The notes beneath the pieces are model-generated. The model was not told where the DNA came from. It saw only the letters and a list, made by a program, of their open reading frames with translations, and searched no databases. A program made the translations under genes and the position numbers. 64,000 nt of DNA, from the NCBI GenBank assembly GCA_030704615.1, contig CM060733.1, positions 3,780,001 through 3,844,000 of the forward strand, read 5' to 3'. The stretch is from Takakia lepidozioides. Lineage: Eukaryota; Streptophyta; Takakiopsida; Takakiales; Takakiaceae. Below are positions 45,701 to 60,700 of this stretch, one piece after another; position 1 is the first letter of the stretch; every line of letters starts with the position of its first letter.

Positions 45701-48700
45701 GTTGTACTGGTTAGGTTTAGGGTTCTTAGTTTTTTTTTATGTTAGAATGGTTCAGTGTGTGACTGTGTATTTGTTGCAGATGTTGGGTGAGGTGAGACCT
45801 GTCGGATAGAGGTTTGTTGATTATATTGCATTGGGGTTGGTGGGGAGTTTAGTTAGATTGTATTGTGTTGTATTTATCATTGTTTTTTGCTACAGTATGA
45901 ATATTTTTGTGAGTTTGGTGATTGTGGGGGTTTTCTTTATTCTATATTACCAAGATTTTGTTATTTGTATATTGGAACGGGGTGGTTGCATGGGGTTGCT
46001 TGCCATCTTTTTGTTTTAGTTTTTCTTTTAATGATTGATAAGGGTATGAGGTTACGTTATATATTTTGTATTTGTGATTTTTTGTTGGTTTGATATAGTG
46101 TAGATATTATTTGTTGTGATGGTGTGTGGTTTGGAGGCTGGGAGTTTTAGGGGTTTGATGTGGGTTTGTTTTAATTTGTTGTTTATACCATTCTTTATTT
46201 GGTTGCGGTGTAGATTTTTTGTTTTTTAGTTTGTAGATTTTACCTGGTTATAGATTCATAAAGGTTGGTTATTGTTTGATGTTTTTATATTGTTTTTGAG
46301 TTAGAATGTTTTTTTCATGTTTTTTTTTTTTGAAAATCATTTAGTTTTTTGATTTGATTTTTCGGTATTATTACCTTGTTATTTTGTTATTGGTGCTGGT
46401 TTGGTCTGTGGTTTTTTGTTTATTAAGTTTGTTTTTGTTTATATTTGTTGGTTATATTTGTTGATTATTTGTTGAGGGTATGTGAGGATGAATTGTATTT
46501 ATCGATTTTCTTCACGCATTGTTGGGTCTGATTCAACTCCCTTTATGGTACAAATTTCACTGTGGGCTGCAACCAAAGTTGATTTCATTTTTATTCAACC
46601 CAAAGGAATATATAATGATTTGTCCAATTTCGAAGATGTTATTTGTCATATTAACATGCATTATTTTTTTTTGACAACTTGATGCTTTCGACCGGGAAAA
46701 GGGAACTTCACATATTTGATTAGCGTTTTGTGATATAGTAGCATTTTCTGATGACTGACTGTCTACAGGTAGGCAACCTCCTCTCTTAGCTAGTTACAAC
46801 ACAGAATGGGAGAGGATGGAAGGAAGTTTTCTTACTTTCTGAATCATCTCACCAGTCAGGACTGCCGGTTGGCCGCGATCATCGAGAGCCAGAAACTTCA
46901 GGACCAGAATACTGTCACAGTCTGTTTCTAGGTACTGTGACCTCTGGTTGCTAGCCGGTAAGTCGAGCCGACAAGCTGTGCCCAGCTCCAGGTCCACCTG
47001 CGATCCAACAAAGCCTTCACCTTTCACATCCTGTGCTGAACTACTGAACCAATGAAAAGACTAATGAATGCAGATAAAAGCAGAAATTAGAGAATACATC
47101 ATAATAGTCCGAACCTGCAAGTTGCATTTCAGATCCTTGTACATGGTGTGTGAGATTTTGCCAACCCACAGCCCAGGTTCTGTTGGGAGATCAATCTTGG
47201 GCAACTCGCATCTTCCTTTAACAAGAGGACAAGTAATATTCTTCATCCAATTCAGTGTAAGACTGTGGTATGGTGCATCAACTGCTGGGTCAACTACTCC
47301 ATCATTGTCGATGACCTCCACCATGATACCTTTGAGACTGCTCCCTATCACACACTTGCAAGGAACCTGTTTCAATAATACGAGATAAGTCCATAGAGAA
47401 GGTCATTGCCTTCAGTCACATAGACACCCTGTCATGAGGAGAAACGCATGGATTCATTCATTGGTATATGAATGATAGGCAGCATTCTTTCTAGATTGTC
47501 AAGAACAAGATAAACAGAATCATTGTCATTGTCAATCTCTTTGAACACCTTATTGCAATGCAGGCCAGTCTGTGCCTAGAGGCATTCACACTTTTTTTCC
47601 CCAAGCTCATTTACAATATGCCTGTATGCTGCCGTGCCCATCCTCTTGAGATACAGTCCCTCGGAAGACAATTGTAGTTCTACCACAACGCCCACAGTTT
47701 GTGGAGCATTCGTTTACAATAGACTTTCCATCTTAGAGGTGACCAGAGGACTGGTGGAAATAAGAGCCTCTTCCCTAGTGGCTACTCCCTTTTTGGAGGT
47801 GGGCTCTAGAATTTTCATTTTGTCCCTTCTGGGTCACAGTTTTCATCCGTGACTACATTACAAGACTGTTGCTGAAATTTAGTCCCCTCTGGACAGCGAC
47901 CGGCAAGAACAAGCCACAAAGATGTCATCATCATGCCAAGCTGCTCTGACATCAGCGAAGCTTACCTCTCCAATGACATGCAAGCTTCGGGTGACAACCT
48001 TGAAAAAGATTTCCAGTAGCTTGCCATCCCTCTCTTTTTCGGGGGTAAATGCTATACAGCCTACACACCCAACAAAATAAGTTCTTCCTTGAGGGTGTGT
48101 CAAACATTCAAATGTCACATTAAATTATTCAGAAACCCCACGGGTGTAGCAGAAAAGTATCCTAAGAACCACCTGAATGATATATGGACCTGATGGCTGG
48201 GTTTTAGAGAGGACATATGACCAGGTGGAGTAGTTAAGTTGCCTACATAAAGAAATTCATGTGGTCCCAGCTTCTCTACCATCTCTATGGTAGTTGAGGG
48301 GCTGTGAAACTCACACAAGTATGCTGTTAGGTAGACTACATAGGTGTGAAGTAGCATCAGCAACCAGGCGTAAGCAGCACTAGACAAAGATACACCTAGA
48401 CAACGAGAAGAAAGTTGCTGCAAATCAGCTGGGACTCTCTTTTGTAGTCAAATGATCTGGATTCAGAACTGCTTGAATCACTTCAGCTGAGTGCCAACCT
48501 AATTTGGCCAAACTAGGTCAATTTACATCTCGTTTAGGACTTCAATTTAACACTGCATCATGTCCCGACTCGTGTTTCAAAGCCATTTAGAGCAAAGAAA
48601 GCCCTGTCCCCCTCCACTATTAAAGGATCCTGTAGCCAAGAGATAATTATCATCCTGTGTTCTATAAAATCTTCCAGGCTGAAAAACAAATTGGAGCAAA

Positions 48701-51700
48701 ATCGAGGGGCAGAAACCTCCTGAATTGTATTGTACGGTCACTTTCAAGAGCCCTCCAAGTTTCAGACATCCATGCTCATCTACCTGCACCACCAAGTAAC
48801 AATGTGCATGTCTTTACATACCACATCGGAGGCAAACCACTTCATAACATTTGGTTTGATTTTTGAATTTTTTTGGGCAAGGCATATGCCGGTTATTTTT
48901 ACTATTGATTTCATTTGGAGGTAAGCCAAATTATAAATATGTACACCCTTGACCACATAAACCAGGGACAGCATGCTGAAATAATTAAACAGGATCTCCA
49001 GTCTTCAATAACATCTAAAATACTTATTTCATAACAAACCAGTACTGATGAATCAGTGTACCTCTCTCATAGAAGTATTCTTGTCTTGGAATGTCAGTCC
49101 TTTGAGGAGCAATTTAATCTTCTGCCCCTTTTCCAAATTATTGCCAAATTCATCCTTTGCCTGCATATTGGAGCCACCCCCAATTTAGTCCCCAGACCCT
49201 CCTGCCTCCCGTCCTTGCTTTTCCTTCTTTGAACACAATAAATCCATCTCTCTCCTTTTATTGTTTCTTCTCAGGTAGGGGGGTTTCTTCTGCCTCTCTT
49301 CTTATTTTCGAGGGTGAGAAGAAATGAAATGAACGTCCGCGGAAAGCTCAAAGAGCTTATGGGACAAAATGGAAAAAAAGAAGAGAGAAGCAACCGAGAC
49401 CTGTATTACACGTGGACAAGTTACACCACACCCAACAGGTGGAGAAACAGACCAGGCTAGGAACCATACAGACACTAGAAAAAGTGTAGCTTAACCACAG
49501 AAAGAAACGAAAGGTCCATTCTAAAGTCCTAAAACCGCCGAAAGCTCAAAGAGCTTATGGCACAAGAAATGAAATGAAATGAATGGTACTTTATAAGCCA
49601 AGAAGCAAGAAATGAAATGATACTTTATAACACCCGCGGAAAGAAAGAGGCCCCCACAAAGAAAAGAAAAGAAATGAAGCAACACTTTGAACAAAATAGC
49701 AGGACTATTAACTAAGTGTAGCTGACCTATCCCAAAATAGCATCATTTTTCATTCTGGAGTAAGAAGAAACTTTTATGATGTCCAGAGAGGACCCAGGGG
49801 GCTGATGGGACAAAGTAGAGCAGCAAGAAGCTGCTTCAGAACACATCCAACCACACCTGAACACACAAAGTGACTCATGCAGGTGGGCAGCCTGGCACTT
49901 CACCTTCTTCCAAAGATGTGGTGTTCCTAACGAGACAATATCTTCCTTGGATCTTGTAGTTTGCAGGACAGGAGAAGAAATAGTGCTCTCTGTAATAGAA
50001 ATAGGGATGAGGAGCCAAACATTGCGGGTCAAAAAAGTTCCTATAGACTGATGCTTTAATTTCAGCTGACTAAAAATATTCTGAGCCATCTGTGTGCAGG
50101 TGTATGTGAAGAGGTCCTGTGTGTATGAATGTCAATATGAAAGACAAGGCTCCCAATTAATGGCAGATGTTGTAACAAAAACATAAGCCAAGAGCCCACC
50201 TGAACAGTCAATTCTTCGATGATCTCATCTGGTTGAAGAGGGTCTTCCAGGAACAAAGGGAACCCTGACTTTAATGGCTGGCTGGCCTTTACAGAAAGTG
50301 ATGCCAGCTTTCCAGGATAAACTGTACAACAAAAGAACCAAGACAAAGATACAACTTTAGAGAAAGCATCCTGCTGGTGATTAAAGTACCACAATAATAT
50401 ATCAAGGCAGGGGATAGGCACATGTGAAGACACATGATTACAACAAAAGCAGAAATGCTGGTTGTTGAGACATGACATCATTTGGGGTTCATCTAGCACT
50501 CAGGGAGCTGAGAGTAAAATAACAGGATCGAGTTGGGTAACTAAGTATGTCACCTCGGCATTTAATCTCAGCAAACTGCTCCATCCGGGTGGAGGATGGA
50601 TCTCGGGACGTGCCAACATTGCTCTTCCCCTCTGTGATAAGGAAGCGCAAGCAGGCCTCATGGTTTGGTGTAATGGGGCTAAGATCACCCTCAGTGAACA
50701 GAATCTTGTGCTGCAAGAACATAATCACAATAAAGCACAGGGAACCAAATATCTCAATATTGGCCCTAAACATACGTTGACCTACATTTAGGCCGGAACC
50801 ACCAATACTGGAGACCCCTGAGCTAAGTGCTAAGTGCTAAGTGCTCAAGAAGTTAACACCAATGGCGGTCTCATGACAGTATAGAGAACATCATTGTCCC
50901 CACATCTTAAATGGCCCTGTGTGGACATTATGGAGTCGCTCTCTCTCTTAAAGTGATATGAAATGAAATGAAATGGTACTTTATAATTACCTTCCCTAGT
51001 ATTAGGTGCAGTTTGTCTCTTGAAAGGCTTATCTCTGTTGAGTTGATCGTACAACCCTTGAGAAAGATCTGCCCACCGGGTGACACAGCTGCTACTTCCA
51101 ATGATGGGATCCTACCAAATGATTGGGAGTTGCCAAATTTATCAAACTTGGTAAGATGTAAGACATCTGCCAATGACTCCTTCAACCTGCCACACATTCC
51201 ATCTTCTCACTGAGCTCAGTCTATTCACACAGGAATGACCGAAAGGCTGTGAGACCTGAGGACAAGCTGTTACCTCAATAATCTGATAATCCCATTCCCT
51301 ATAGAGAAATATACATCAATGTGAGGGCCTGGTAAATTCTGAGCTCACAGTTGAGATGTAAAGAAGATAGAAGGACATGATCACATCCAGGCATTCATAT
51401 ACCAGGAGAAAATAGAAGAACAATAAAACAGGAAGAAAACCATACAGAACAAAGTCTAATATCTGACAATCCAGTTTCTTCCCCACTGAGAACAGATACC
51501 GTCATATGCAACGGTCCTCTTAAAAGTCCTCTGAAGGGATAAAAAGAAAAGGGGGACTAGATATGGACTAGATAAGGTCCACAGAGGAAGAAGAGAGCCC
51601 TTTACCATCCACTAGAGTGACAAATCTACACCAGCGGCTAAGAACGTGTTTTAGATATAAAATAAAATGGACTGATTAAGGGACTGTAGACAGGGGAGAG

Positions 51701-54700
51701 CTCTGACATCCTGTTACTGGGCAGGAACTAGGGATGCATCGTCTATCATGCATGTTAAAGAAGCCTACTTCAAAGGTCAAGGGAGAAGATACCAAACACC
51801 AACAGATGAAAACCAGTACCAAGGACCCCAAAGACAGACGGAGACGAAGACCTAGTGGAGATGCAAACACTTTTAGTCTCAGGATGTGTAGCAGCACAGC
51901 TGCCAATGTGAGTGCAGATGGTCCAGGTCTTGGTGACAGAATCAGCTTCCACATTAATGCGGTGCTCTGCTGGTCTCACTGTTTTGAACCTTTCTGTCAC
52001 CTGCAAGTCTCCCAATCAAACATAATTATAAAACATCCTGTCAGAAATTCTCCACCTTCTCTAAGAAGTTCATTTACATCTCTCTACATGAGCTATACGA
52101 ACTTCCATGCACATCAAAAAGATCTTGAAGATTCTCTTGAAGATTACCTTGGCACCATAGGCTTCTTGCTTTATTGTCTCAGCAACATATGCCTAGTGTC
52201 TAAGCCATTATGCTGTCCTGTCCTGTACACCTTACCTGAGCCTGTACTGGGCATCATCTTTCTTTTGAGCTCTTTGATATCCTCCTTAGATCAATAGTTA
52301 TATTTGGGTTCCTTGTTGGGGGCACCACTTCCTGTTTAATACCTCCTCTTGTCCTCAACTGGGCTTGATGGATATCCTGGTGAACACTCATGCTTCTTTT
52401 CCTCTTAATATCCTGCTGCACAGGATGGCCCCATGCAATCTGTCTCCCACGTGGCCACCGGGGATTATAACCCCTGCCCTACATGTTTTCTCTTTTTATG
52501 TACTTGTTCAATGAGCTCCCGAGCCTCTGTGGTAATCAAATTTCCGACTGTTTGAAGAAAATCTCAATGCAATGCTATTCAGAGAATGCACAGGAATCCT
52601 GTCTGTCTTCCCCTATTGGTATGAACATCCTTGTAATCATCAACTTAGCACAACTCAGTACCAACTGGAATGTGTGGGAGAATGTTGTTGAGGGGGCACG
52701 TACCACCTCAAGTTTGAATGTGTAAATTCCTTGCTTCACCAGTTTGTTATCCAGCAGCAACTCTTTGCTCTCAAACAAGTACAATCCCTTCACCCCGTTC
52801 TTTGAGTGATCCCCCTTGACAATAGTGTCACAGAGCACATTGTCAGCACCGGAGTTGGGGACTTCTGAGCTGCTTCTGGAGGGTTGAGGATCCCTAGGTT
52901 TTCGTGCTGGAGGAAAACGTTCCATGTATGTAACCCGGAGTCGGATGTCCAAGGACTCAGCAAAGATCATACCCTGCTTGTGTGTAGAACCCATGCCCTG
53001 GCGGGGACGAATCACAGCAAGAAACTCTGATGGGAGGTTGCCGCCTGCCTTCAGCTCGTGAGGAAGTGCCTGGAACATAATATCATGCAACCCATTTGTC
53101 AGGAAGTTGGCTCTTCTGTGAACTACCTCATCATCTCCCCAAATGCACTCATTACCACTCAAGAAACCATGATGCTCCACACGAGCAGATACAAAGAGCT
53201 CCTAAACAACCACTGTCCGACTTGCTCAATTGGGCAACTAGCATATTCAATTCATTATAATGCCATACCCTGTCACATTCGAAGACTTTGCTTTCCACAT
53301 CATTCAAAATCTGAATATAAGCAGGAAATTTTTTGGCGATCTCCTCTTCTTTCTTCACCCATTCTTCATCTGACAACCGTAGGCACTGCAATGACAAGCA
53401 GCATATATCATGTGAGTATAGCACCTCCGTTCACATATCTAGCAAATGTATATGACAGTGAGCTTTGGACATGGAACATACCTTGTCAGAGTTGAGGATT
53501 GTCACTGAGAAAAATCTTGACTTGTTCAGCACAAAGGAGATAACTCCTCTTTTCGTGGTCTTGAACCTACTTCCCTCTTCCTCTGTGACTTCAATTGGCC
53601 TGTAGAGAGTATCTAAGTTGTTAACCATAACTGAAGCCTAAGACATCCTTTATAGTGGTTATTGGCAGAAGCACACAGGATATTAGATATCTATCGGCAT
53701 CAGCATAATTCCAAGTGGCTAGAATAGTTTTCCCTACTTTCTTTCACCTACGACTTGCTTAAGTGAGGATTGCCAATGAGACATGAGGTACTGGACCCTT
53801 TTGGCCCTACTAGTTAAAGGTGACAATCTTTGCAGGGAACTGAGGGTGAGTTAAGTACAGTATACACCACAAATAACTCAGAAAGGGGAAACTGTGGGGA
53901 AGCTGTGGCACACCTGCAAATAAATCTCACTTCACCTGTATGCAACCCCAGACACCCACAAACACAATGAGAAGTCCAATCATCTACGAATACATGATCA
54001 TTTTCAGTTAATCCATTGGTCCAAGCTTAATACCACATTGTCAATTGAGCTCCCGCTCGCTGGATCAACACTCACCATGCTCATCCCCTGTTCCCTGGCA
54101 ATAGAACCACTCGATTGTGGCATAAAGGTCCGACTTCATTTTGGTTCCTTGGATCGATCTTGGCAGTTTGATGCGTAGAGGCCTGGCATCACCAGCATTC
54201 CATTCACCTTTTGAATCTTGCATGTGCTTGTAGAAAACAATCGCCACTGCCACCATATACCAGCAAAGAGTGTTGCTCAGTCAGACTACTTCCTTGTATT
54301 GGCTGGCAACTCTGTTCTCTCCCTGATTTTGTTGTCATTGCCTCCTATTGTTCTAATCATCTTTGCAAGTGGAGGAGGAGCAAAGCTTTTTCATTCCTTC
54401 ATCCAACAGTCCATAGCTACAAGGCTCAGCCTAATCCGGACACAGAAGCTGGGATCAAACTAATGGACATTTCACAAGGTAGATTAAGAAGGAGTCATTG
54501 AGGAGGTTGAAAACAAGAGATGTAGATCTTTAATCTTCAGGGTAAAAGCAGATAGAACAGTCACAACCATCACAGAGACACATCTACAGGGTATATAAGC
54601 TGGTTTTAGAATCCAGACATTTGCCTCTGTTTCAAACATGAGTTGCAAGCGGGTTTATTGGAAAGTAGATATACAATGGGTGAGGTCCTGGTTGAGGCCA

Positions 54701-57700
54701 AGTTCTTCCATGTTGCTGTGTTCGAAAAGAAAGGTTGGACTATCCAAAAACTGCACTTCTTGATCATACTGCTCATGCACATTTTGCAACCACTTCATGT
54801 ACTCGTCAAGAAGTTGTGTGAGGGTGATGTCTTTCCCTTTCAACTTCATCATGCACATGACCCCTGTAAACACCCAAACTTTCTTTGACTTTTCCCCATT
54901 GTGTCTGAAGATAACTAATTACCAGTGTACAAACTTAGGAAGATACCACTACCTGACATGACAACCTATGTCAATTTCTATCCCACTAAATCTTCAACTT
55001 TTTGACATAGTGATCAGGCTCTGGAAAGTATTGACCACACCTTTGCCCAGCAATCGGGAAAAAATTGACAACTCTAAACAGTATAACAGCAGCTGATCAT
55101 TTCACAAAATAATCAAAGACACTCCTCAGCATTTCAAAGCAACTGAAGTGCACACCATTACAACTCTAGGAGATAATTTACCAGCAGCAGATGACTTCTC
55201 TATCTCGTCCAAAGGCCCTCCTAAGTTTTCCAAAGCAACTGTAAATGGATGATCTCTTTCCAGTGATGTCTGCCGCAGGCACAAACAGCACACATACTCT
55301 TTATAGAAAGCTTGCTGGTCAAGATTATGTCTACCGTCCTAATGCCATAGCCAGAAGATAAATCATCCATCATCATAAGTGAAATATCGAAAAAGAAGAT
55401 TGCATTGAATAAGCAGCTTAAATTGCTGCATGCATAACTCGCCGGGTCACATAATCACCAACTAGGCCTTCAAACAGGCAGTATGGCAGGCTACAGGAAG
55501 GACCCTGCCAAAGCCTAATCATGTCATTTATATTGGTCCTATAATAACAACTCCAACTGCAGAATGCAGCTGCCTTGATAATGCGGTTGCAGTCTCGAGT
55601 ATCACAAGACATTGGACTACACAATAAACTAAGACCCCATGCAAAGGTAACTGTACTGTAAGTGCAGCCACTTTTGGGAGTACGCAAATGAGACAATCAA
55701 AAGAAGTAGATGAAAAAAACTTTTAATTGAGGTATAGAAGTACACCAGCATGAACACAGATACTAAAAGTAAAACAGACTAAGGTGATCGGGAAATGCCA
55801 CCCGAAGTGTTTCAGTTCATCTGATGTCATTTACACCTTCTGCCTTGGGAGATCGAGTGCTAATATTAGAGGCATATTAAGCCCTTGCAAACCCATAAAC
55901 AGGCACTAGAGTCACTCAGCATTACAAGAAACCTACCTTAGATTGTGTAGGATGGAAGCCAGCATCCACGGCTGCAATACACAAACACCCCTTTAGCGGG
56001 CAGACCACTTGTAAATTCAGTCACAGAACATTGAAGGGTTGAGATGCGAAATGATAAGAAGATGCTAGTACAGAATAGGAAACACTCGACCTACCCACTG
56101 ACACTCTGACTCGTTTGGCCCAATGTGGCTTCCATCCCTGCACTCGCCTCTTGTCAGTAACCTTCATAAAGGGGAATATTCCCTGCAACCAATTGCGCAC
56201 TCAACAAGTCAGCCAAGCTGCTATGATAGAGGGATAACAAGCTTCAAACCATATTCCTGGGAGTATGCACACAAGGCACATTTCTGCAGCAGATTCTCAA
56301 ATCAACCTCCCTCTGATAAAAAGGTCTTGGATGTTATGTATGAATGCAGTCTTCAATCAGCACAAACCATACAACCATGCTTGACAAGGAAACTTCTATT
56401 CAACCCCACTAATGTGCTTGAAGGAGGCAGAGGACAAAATGATATCATCGACCAACAGATTCAGTTGGGTGCTCCTATGCCTGTCTCTTGCAGGATGTAA
56501 GGCTAAAAAACTAGGAGACAGTGAGCACACCATCTCCAGAGAAGACTCTGGTATATGCACGAAATGCTGACCAAGAGGAGGCCACATGGCACTGGTGCAG
56601 TTGTAGGTGTGAGATCAAACAGAGTCAAGTGCCTATTTCAGGACCAAACAGATTCTCATTGGCATTCTGACACATGTGCCAGCCAAGCAGAGTGTGCATT
56701 GCCACGTCGTCAAAACTGGACTTGTTCGTTGAAGCAAGACACTTCGCAGTCCACATACCCATTTGGTCTCAGGGAGAAGGCGGCCCAGCCATCGCACTCC
56801 AACACGAGGCATGCTCTCAAAAGTTTTGTTACTTAGTCCCAACTTAGATAGCCTCTCCAGTACAGAATCAATCTCCTCTTTACCCTGTACCCATGAACCA
56901 CCAAGAAGTCAACCAACAAAATACCCTAATCTGACTTGCCCATGCACAGTAGGGCAGACACCTTCAACAAAATGATAGCCATCAAAGCTCATTAAAACAG
57001 TTTAAAATCTCTTACTAACAGTAGCCCCTATTCAGTGGCCTGCCCTAATAGCACCACTGGCAGTGATGACTTTGCTTGTTGCTTGCTCATCAAGGATACA
57101 AATAGACACATATCATTTTCAGCCCTTTTCTCACCTTAATGTTTGGGAAATATTGGCAAGTTAACTGGGCATGCGCCCTCTCTGTCGTTTGAGCCCGAGT
57201 CCTGCCTCCTGATGGGTCTGTCTCCACCAAAAATAAACGAATTCTCAACACTACATCGAAATTCCACAGGCCATGCCATACAGACAGCTTCAGTCGTTGG
57301 AAGCAGACCTTGGGAATAAATCCTTAGTGGAAAAAGGCTCCCACACGAGTAGAAATGAACTGTTTTGCAATACAACAATTTCATGGACTTGCTACTATTA
57401 CCATACTATTTAGGACTGCTACTGCTTTAACAAAATTATGCAAACATCACTTGTGAGATAGGTACACAATAGCTCAATCCAAACATGAAATATTGATGTT
57501 GGAGGAGGTAATATGAAGTAGTGCTATTGCAGCAATATACTGCTTTGGTTGGCATAACCTCTGTACCGACTGTAAATACACCCAGTCATACGGCAAGCAC
57601 TTTTGTACATTCAGCATTTAAGTTATAAGCCACATAGTATACAATGTTCGTGGAAATGTTTATGGAAATATTTCTGTGGGCCAACAGTGCTGAAATGAGC

Positions 57701-60700
57701 AGGATTAATGCAATTCTATGAGGAATGGGAATACTCTGGGAATGGGATAATGATCTCCTTTTTACGAGCTCAGCTGAAGAAACTATCTACAGAAATGTTG
57801 AGGCCAATAAGGGTGTTGGAACCCCCAAGACTGTTTCATTCTGTTGTAGCAGTGTATTGTCGGGAACAAAAGCCATTGCTTTTTGCACTGTCTTAATCAA
57901 AGGGTCCAGAAATAATGTCACAAATAACTTCCATCTCTCAATCCTCTATCAACAAACTAGCACTTGTCACTCTCCCTCTGTGATGCCCACCCATTCCTTT
58001 GCTTCGTCAAAAGAAAAGGCAGGGCTGATGAAGCTTACCATCAATTCTGTGAGCAAACTCAAGGTCTATGACAAAGTCACCCCCATGGCAGGTGTGTTGG
58101 TTCGAGATTCCAGTTTCACAATCAATAACCTCCACCAAATTTTGCCCGTTTACCTGGTTAAGAGCCAAGTTATTTCCATTTGCAATATCTTGATATGGTA
58201 GCATCGAACCTTATTTTCAGCTTGTCATCTTAAACATGCTGCAGCAAAAGATGAGACCTCCAAATCGCATACAGGAAACAGTCACTATATAATAGAAAGT
58301 CATAAGATGGTTCAAATTGCCACCTCCTACCTCAAGCTTTTCATGTTTGAGGAGTTCAGAAGGAGTAGCAACCGAGAACTAAGCCAGTCACCCCAATTGC
58401 AGGGGCTGCAACTGTGTAGATGAACTCACCTCAAACTTAATAGGGTGCCGGTTCTTTGCATTCGAAACACCAAACTCTGACTAACCCAATGCCAAGCCAA
58501 GAACAACACTCAGGAGGTAAGCAGCAGTCACATTTTGGTGAGATCTATATGTATGAACAAGTCAATAGCAACAAACCTGCCCGCGTTGGTGCATACAAGT
58601 AAAGCTTGATGCAATCCCAAAGCTTGGATGACTAAGTCAAGCTAACAGGGATGCAATCGAGGAGAGGTAACTGTTGGGATGCAAGTGACACAAACCAAGC
58701 ATCTTCATTTCAAAAGTGGGTGTTACCTGAAAAACTTGGCCGCTACCCTTTGGATGGGACTCAGGGAAGGTACCTTCTAGTGCACTCATTGATATGTATG
58801 AAGTTGGGAGGAAGACGTTTTGTCAGGGAGGGGAGGTGGGGGAAATAATTGTCAAGGGAAAGTGGTCAAGAAATTAGTTGCAATTGGTTACGTTGGGCAG
58901 TGTGAGACCGAAGCTGGCCTTGTCTCTTCACAGCATTTGATGTCTCTCTCAAATCTGTTATGATTATAAAGAAAGACAAAGCACGTATGGAAGAGGGCAT
59001 CCAGATGACTTACGTGTATATATTGAAAGTAAATATCAGCCAACAGTTGCTTGACTCGTTTTACTTTCCAATACTCTGTGCCTTCAGTACAATGGTACTG
59101 TTTCTTCAACTTTGTGATCTCAACCTATGCACATGATTTGAGGGGGCCATCACATGAAATTATTCGATGCGAACAAACACTAACCTTGAAAACAGACAGT
59201 CATATACTTGCCATTATTACAAAGAATTTTCTTTAAGAGTATCCTTTTATTGCGCATAGGTAGGTCATCCACTCTAGGCCAACTCTAGGATTTACAACTA
59301 TTTGCATGCATGCAAAGGCCAGTGCAATAATGAACTAGATCAATTTAAGAATGGAAGATCAAGAAACAGAAACACAGGTTTCGGAGGCTTGCCAAAGTGA
59401 AACTGCCATCTGGGGCCTTTTTCATTTCAGCTTCAGTCATATCTCGAAATTCTCCCTCCGTCTGTACATGGAAGTATGGGCATAATCCCGTCAAAGTGGG
59501 CCGCTTCAGAGTCAGGGCTACAGCCTTCTACAAGGTAATGAGCACTTTCGAGGGCTTTGAACTATCCCTGCTGCTGCAAAAGGGTATCAAACTTTCCCTC
59601 TCCATCCCCTAGAGAATTAAAGCCACTTAAGGGGACCCCTAACAACACCGACTGGCCTTGAGAGGAAATGAACTGAAATGAAATGGTACTTTATAACGTC
59701 TGCGGAAGCTCATAGAGCTTATGGGACAAAATGGAAAAAAACATGAGAGAGGAAACAAAACCAGAGCCAAAAATAAAACTTGGAATCAATATGCCAAGCC
59801 AGGAATGAAGATTCATCATGAAACAACTGACGGTGTGTTTGCTAGTATTCCTACACAAACCTGCAAGTCTGTGTACATTAGCCTCGGCCAATCCGGCTGG
59901 TCAGACATGCTTCCAATGTCTCGCCATGCATGTGCATTTTGCTAGTATTTCAACATAGAGTTGCAAGTCTGTGTATGTCAAGCTTGGCTGCCAGTCTGGC
60001 TGGTCATAAGTTCAGTATACAAAAGGGAGAGAATTTAGAAAATAATGCAAAATAATAACATCAGTCCACAGAAAGCCCTACCTCCCACTTTCCACCATTG
60101 CTTGGCTGTTCACTGTACCGCTTTACAAGTGTTTCTTTTTCCAGGACAAGCTTCACCACCTTCTTCGAATTTTTTGTCTTCGACCAAACGGTTACCATAC
60201 TGCCCTTTCAAACCAGGTGCCCACATAGTAAGCATCTAAAACTACAGAAGGAGGACATATGTGCATCTCAAACTTTAGATATACATGCTTCAGTATGAAT
60301 ACCAACTTCCTAGTAAGCTATCAGCTTGCAGTGGACATAAAACTGAGTAACAACAGTCTTGCAGGTGAGTATGACATTGATTCAGGGTGTTACTGTAGGT
60401 ATCAATCAGAAGAAAAGGGTAACTATCTGAAGAAGAAAACCAGTTGCCTATGGATGTCATCAATGCTGCACATTGAATTAACAATCTCTAATCTCCAAAC
60501 CACTTAACTGCAACAGTACAGTTCATCTCCAGTAAAAGTATTATATATCCAGAAACTTCCAGCAAGTACCTGCCAAGGTGGAGGGCTGCGGCAACCCCTC
60601 CAGCTCCATATTTTCCCAAGTACGGCTGCAGTTGACCAGCCAAAATCAGTCCCACCCCTAAACTGAGGTATCATAGGGCCTAGTGGATACAAGGGAAAAC

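Noticed and set aside
45564-46093. Three open frames of 62-81 codons in the TG-rich island
   Set aside because: Their Phe/Val/Cys-rich peptides follow from base composition, and no start context, domain or splice link was found.
51676-51954. Leu-rich minus-strand frame resembling a membrane protein
   Set aside because: It is a shadow frame of the SMCHD1-like exon that reads VTERFKTVRP.
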